Assembly: GCA_015075625.1 (NCBI GenBank) | Contig: JABTTZ010000001.1 | Coordinates: 806,001-870,000 of the forward strand | Direction of reading: 5' to 3' | DNA: 64,000 nt | Origin: Anaerolineales bacterium | GTDB lineage: Bacteria; Chloroflexota; Anaerolineae; Aggregatilineales; UBA2796 | In this document: in pieces, positions 61,619 to 64,000 of the stretch | Layout: every line of letters begins with the position of its first letter | Numbering within the stretch: the stretch's first letter is position 1 | Translations under genes and position numbers: made by a program | Notes under the pieces: generated by a model | What the model was told of the DNA's origin: nothing | Databases searched by the model: none | Seen by the model: the letters and a program-made list of their open reading frames with translations, nothing else

Positions 61619-62686
61619 TTAGTGCCGTGCTTCCCATTCGCGCATCATCGCGGCGAGGAATTCCCGTACATCGGGGTCAACAATATCGCCAATACTTTCG
61701 TAGTAATGCCCGTCAACCTCAATGATCACGCCTTGATCGTGCGAGGGGCGAATGTGGATGCTGCGCACGGCAAACTCAGGGTGCGCCAAGAGCTTAAACT
61801 GAAGGAATTCTTCAACCGCCTCGGCAATACCAGCCGGACTTTCCGGCTCGGCGGTTGTTCCCCGCCGTCCAAACACACTTCGTTTGGGTTTGCTCTCCGC
61901 CGCCTCATAGGTTGCGGTGCGCGTTTTCATGCTTCCGGGCAGCCCGCTGCTTGCATCAGGCATTTCTAGGGCGGGGCGTCCCCCCCCACCAATGGAGGGC
62001 GAGGGGGGGAATCCCTCGCTCATGGCGAGAAGTTCGCGCAGAATCGTGTTGAACCGCCGTTGCAAGTCAGGGTTGCGAATCTCGCCAGCGGCACGGTAGT
62101 GTGTCCCGCCCATTTGAATGATCAAACTTCCGTCGTTGAGGTCGCGCCATAGGCGCATCACCTCTACGGAATCACCGAGGTCACTCATCGTCGGCTCAGC
62201 GGGCATAGGAATTGTCCTTTCCTGTGAAATGGCTGGTACAGAGGCGGGTGGGGGCGGCGTGGCGAGAATTTCCGCTTCGATAAACGTTTCTTCTCGATGC
62301 CCTTCTGAATCTGTGTGAAGGGGGGGGATTGGCGTCCCCACCCCCAACAAGAGATCAAGATCGGGTTCGGGAAGGGGCGCGAGCATCTCGCCGGGGGATG
62401 GGAGTGCTGCCCGTAATGCGTTCAACATGCCCCCACCGCGCTTTGTTTCGCGGGGTTGCGCCGGAATGGGCGAGGGGGCGACATGCGGCGGACGCAGCCC
62501 GCTCGGTTTGCTTGGTGGGCTATAGGGCAAGCCCATTCGCTCGGCACGGGCGCGGCGGCGGCGTTCGGCGGCACGACGAAAGACAAGCGTCATGGCAAAA
62601 ATATAAAGCACTCCAAAGACTACCGGAGCAATCAAAATGGGCAGCGGAATTTGCTGCAAAAAATCGAAATCGCCTGAGCCGCTCAC
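61619..62686 (-). CDS. Membrane-anchored protein with duplicated small domain
   Basis: 355 residues from GTG at 62686, overlapping the Fpg stop (GTGA). A longer reading to 62824 is a shadow of fpg. One TM helix (about 11-35, PLPILIAPVVFGVLYIFAMT), a basic Arg/Ala stretch and a Pro-rich linker follow. Two copies of a 60-residue domain (about 175-225 and 295-355) share the pattern IIQMGGTHYRAAGEIRNPDL / IIEVDGHYYESIGDIVDPDV. Family unknown. The operon is fpg, this gene, then the CPBP-like gene. Confidence 0.65.
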   Translation of the reverse strand: MSGSGDFDFLQQIPLPILIAPVVFGVLYIFAMTLVFRRAAERRRRARAERMGLPYSPPSKPSGLRPPHVAPSPIPAQPRETKRGGGMLNALRAALPSPGEMLAPLPEPDLDLLLGVGTPIPPLHTDSEGHREETFIEAEILATPPPPASVPAISQERTIPMPAEPTMSDLGDSVEVMRLWRDLNDGSLIIQMGGTHYRAAGEIRNPDLQRRFNTILRELLAMSEGFPPSPSIGGGGRPALEMPDASSGLPGSMKTRTATYEAAESKPKRSVFGRRGTTAEPESPAGIAEAVEEFLQFKLLAHPEFAVRSIHIRPSHDQGVIIEVDGHYYESIGDIVDPDVREFLAAMMREWEARH

Positions 62687-63579
62687 GGTACGTTTTCTCC
62701 TCCCTTTACCTTTGCTGCTTTTACCGCTTTCTTGGGGTGGGTGTCCTTCGGCGCGGGTTGGCAGGTTGGGCAGAAGTGCGTTCCTCGCCCACCAACGCGG
62801 ATCGTGGTGATTGGCGTCCCACAATCAGGGCAGGGAAGGTGTTCGTTCCCCCGCGCCCGATACACCTTAAAATGATTCTGCATTTCCCCCGCCGCGCCTT
62901 GCGGGTCACGATACCACCCGATGGTTGCCCCGTTGTGGGCAATGCCGGCGTTCAACACAGCGCGGATCGCGCTGTGCAGTGCGGTGCTTTCTTTGGTACT
63001 AAGGCTGTCTGCTTTACGCAGAGGGTGCAGCCGCGCTTGGTGCAAGGCTTCGTCGGCATAGATGTTGCCGACTCCAGCGATGAACGATTGATCAAGCAAG
63101 AGCGCTTTTAGAACGCCGCTGCGCCCGTTTAGCCGTGCTTGGAACGCCGCCGCCGTAAAGGAATCTTCTAACGGTTCGGGACCCAAATCGGGCAAGACTT
63201 CGGCAGGATCGCCGCACAGATAGACCCGCCCAAAACGCCGCGAGTCCGAAAAGCGCAGTTCCCGCCCATCATCCAAGGGGAAATGCACGCGCAGCCAGCG
63301 ATCAAAGGGATTCATCTCCCCCACTGGCACAACATACAAATGCCCAGTCATCTTCAGATGGACAATCAGCGTATCCCGATCCAACCGAAAGAGGAGATAT
63401 TTTGCCCGCCGTTCCACGGCTTGAACGCTTTGCCCGACAATGCGGCTTGCCATTGCCTCGTGGGGGAGGTTCGTCATGCTGCGGGTAGGGCGGGGAAAAG
63501 AGGCGGTTTGGATCGTTCGCCCCACCAGCATTGGGCGCAGCACCCGTACAACAGTTTCGACTTCAGGTAATTCTGGCAT
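62683..63579 (-). CDS. fpg: Formamidopyrimidine-DNA glycosylase
   Basis: 298 residues. The N-terminal MPELPEVETVVR gives the catalytic Pro2 and Glu3, so the start must be at 63579, although the frame runs upstream to 63774 through the leader element. LIVHLKMTGHLYV, LLDQSFIAGVGNIYADEALH (helix-two-turn-helix) and the zinc finger CPDCGTPITTIRVGGRGTHFCPTCQ (four cysteines) complete the enzyme. It excises oxidised purines such as 8-oxoguanine. A short C-terminal basic tail follows. Preceded by the structured leader element. Confidence 0.95.
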   Translation of the reverse strand: MPELPEVETVVRVLRPMLVGRTIQTASFPRPTRSMTNLPHEAMASRIVGQSVQAVERRAKYLLFRLDRDTLIVHLKMTGHLYVVPVGEMNPFDRWLRVHFPLDDGRELRFSDSRRFGRVYLCGDPAEVLPDLGPEPLEDSFTAAAFQARLNGRSGVLKALLLDQSFIAGVGNIYADEALHQARLHPLRKADSLSTKESTALHSAIRAVLNAGIAHNGATIGWYRDPQGAAGEMQNHFKVYRARGNEHLPCPDCGTPITTIRVGGRGTHFCPTCQPAPKDTHPKKAVKAAKVKGGENVP

Positions 63580-63636
63580 AACCCCAATTGTAGCACGGGG
63601 GAGGGGGAAGGCGATTGTCCAAAAGGTGTCAACATC

Positions 63637-63802
63637 TGTTATTACATGCCGTACCCTCACTGGCTGGACGGCAACCAGCCTTCTTACAAGAAGGACGGGC
63701 GTCGTTCGTTTGCCCTTGATCACCACCGCCTGCCCATCGGTAAGTCTATCGTGATAAGCGGGACAGTCAATCACTGAGGGGTCAATCTCGTTGAAAAATG
63801 CT
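63637..63802 (-). promoter_or_regulatory. Duplicated promoter plus structured leader element, copy 2 (upstream of fpg)
   Basis: Reverse strand: TTGACT (63765-63770), 16-bp spacer, TAGACT (63743-63748), leader of about 150 nt to the fpg start. Hairpin A (63679-63694) is identical to copy 1. Hairpin B (63660-63678) is CTGGTTG/CAGCCAG with one U-G pair on the transcribed strand. About 85-90% identity to 36773-36940 over 165 bp, including the promoter. The remaining 63580-63636 has a short AC/GT-rich spacer. Confidence 0.75.
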
Positions 63803-63852
63803 GTAGGATGCCTGTGAGGATGAGTATCTGTAGAAAGCCGACTCGCTGACTC

Positions 63853-63881
63853 TTGATTCCCCTCCGCTCTTGGGCTATTAT
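63853..63881 (+). promoter_or_regulatory. Sigma70-type promoter
   Basis: TTGATT (63853-63858), 17-bp spacer, TATTAT (63876-63881), 39 bp upstream of the start at 63920. Confidence 0.6.
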
Positions 63882-63919
63882 GGCTCGGTTGGTAAACACG
63901 AACATTCGAGACCTAACCA

Positions 63920-64000
63920 ATGACTCAAAATGCGACCTTAATTACCGCCCTAAACATGATTCAAGTCCTTGTCTCGATAGGGTTGGTGGTGGTGATCATC
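63920..64000 (+). CDS. secG: Probable preprotein translocase subunit SecG, 3' partial
   Basis: Only 27 residues (MTQNATLITALNMIQVLVSI, then GLVVVII) lie before the window edge. A short polar start followed at once by a hydrophobic helix with the NMIQVLVSIGLVVVII pattern resembles the first helix of SecG, which has two helices and about 75-110 residues. Other small membrane proteins are possible. A promoter lies just upstream, and no ribosome site is evident. Confidence 0.4.
   Translation, partial: MTQNATLITALNMIQVLVSIGLVVVII

Noticed and set aside
63580-63774. N-terminal extension of Fpg as a coding domain
   Set aside because: Fpg uses an N-terminal proline; the extension covers the duplicated leader, and the other copy carries frame-changing indels.

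Overview
The window is 64 kb of high-GC chromosome with genes packed on both strands, mostly in translationally coupled operons (ATGA/GTGA overlaps). Gene content points to an aerobic or facultatively aerobic member of the Chloroflexota, probably an Anaerolineae-like lineage. The reasons are a split complex I operon with two NuoM subunits, F420/FMN luciferase-like oxidoreductase, BTAD-type regulator, DUF5666-like and formylglycine-enzyme-like secreted proteins, PstA/DarA-type c-di-AMP receptors, a Roadblock protein, and no lipid A or outer-membrane genes. This placement is inference from gene families; no rRNA gene is present to confirm it. I see no tRNA, rRNA, CRISPR array, transposase or phage gene.

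Layout. 1-7.8 kb: end of an HdrD/GlpC-like Fe-S protein, a secreted repeat protein, a luciferase-like oxidoreductase, and a reverse-strand operon with a membrane protein, a GT4 and an unusual GT9-GT26 fusion. 7.9-17.9 kb: a reverse-strand complex I membrane-arm operon, nuoA-H-J-K-L-M-M-N. 18.1-31.2 kb: a truncated amidohydrolase, a 7TM-GAF-PAS histidine kinase, a frameshifted BTAD regulator coupled to a GT4, a GyrA-propeller-like protein, ClpC coupled to a Ser/Thr kinase-TPR protein, and 3-hydroxyacyl-CoA dehydrogenase. 31.2-43.1 kb: a lipoprotein with two c-di-AMP receptor-like proteins, a truncated haemoglobin, an M20 amidohydrolase, a three-gene operon with a TetR regulator, an FGE-like protein, a Ycf45/SpoIIIAA-like ATPase, a GNAT protein and a zinc-ribbon protein. 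43.1-54.4 kb: methyltransferase, methylmalonyl-CoA mutase large subunit, CYTH protein, Ppx/GppA, DUF1295 protein, YbeY, PgpH, YqeY, HIT, 6-phosphogluconolactonase, FtsZ. 54.6-64 kb: DinB-like protein, secreted phosphoesterase, cytochrome oxidase subunits III/IV, a Roadblock signalling pair, membrane proteins, Fpg and the start of a probable secG.

Respiration links the complex I arm, the oxidase subunits and the haemoglobin. PgpH (predicted c-di-AMP hydrolase) and the two PstA-like proteins (predicted receptors) suggest c-di-AMP signalling. YbeY, FtsZ, ClpC, YqeY and Fpg are housekeeping genes.

The most notable non-coding signal is a promoter-plus-leader element of about 165 bp. It occurs in two copies (36773-36940 and, inverted, 63637-63802), each directly upstream of a different gene or operon. 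A third, diverged version precedes the Ppx/GppA gene (47522-47643). Its two hairpins are kept by a compensatory base-pair change and by G-U wobbles on the sense strand, so it looks like a structured 5' leader RNA that I do not recognise. Two families of hairpin-rich dispersed repeats occupy most of the larger intergenic gaps, chiefly between convergent genes.
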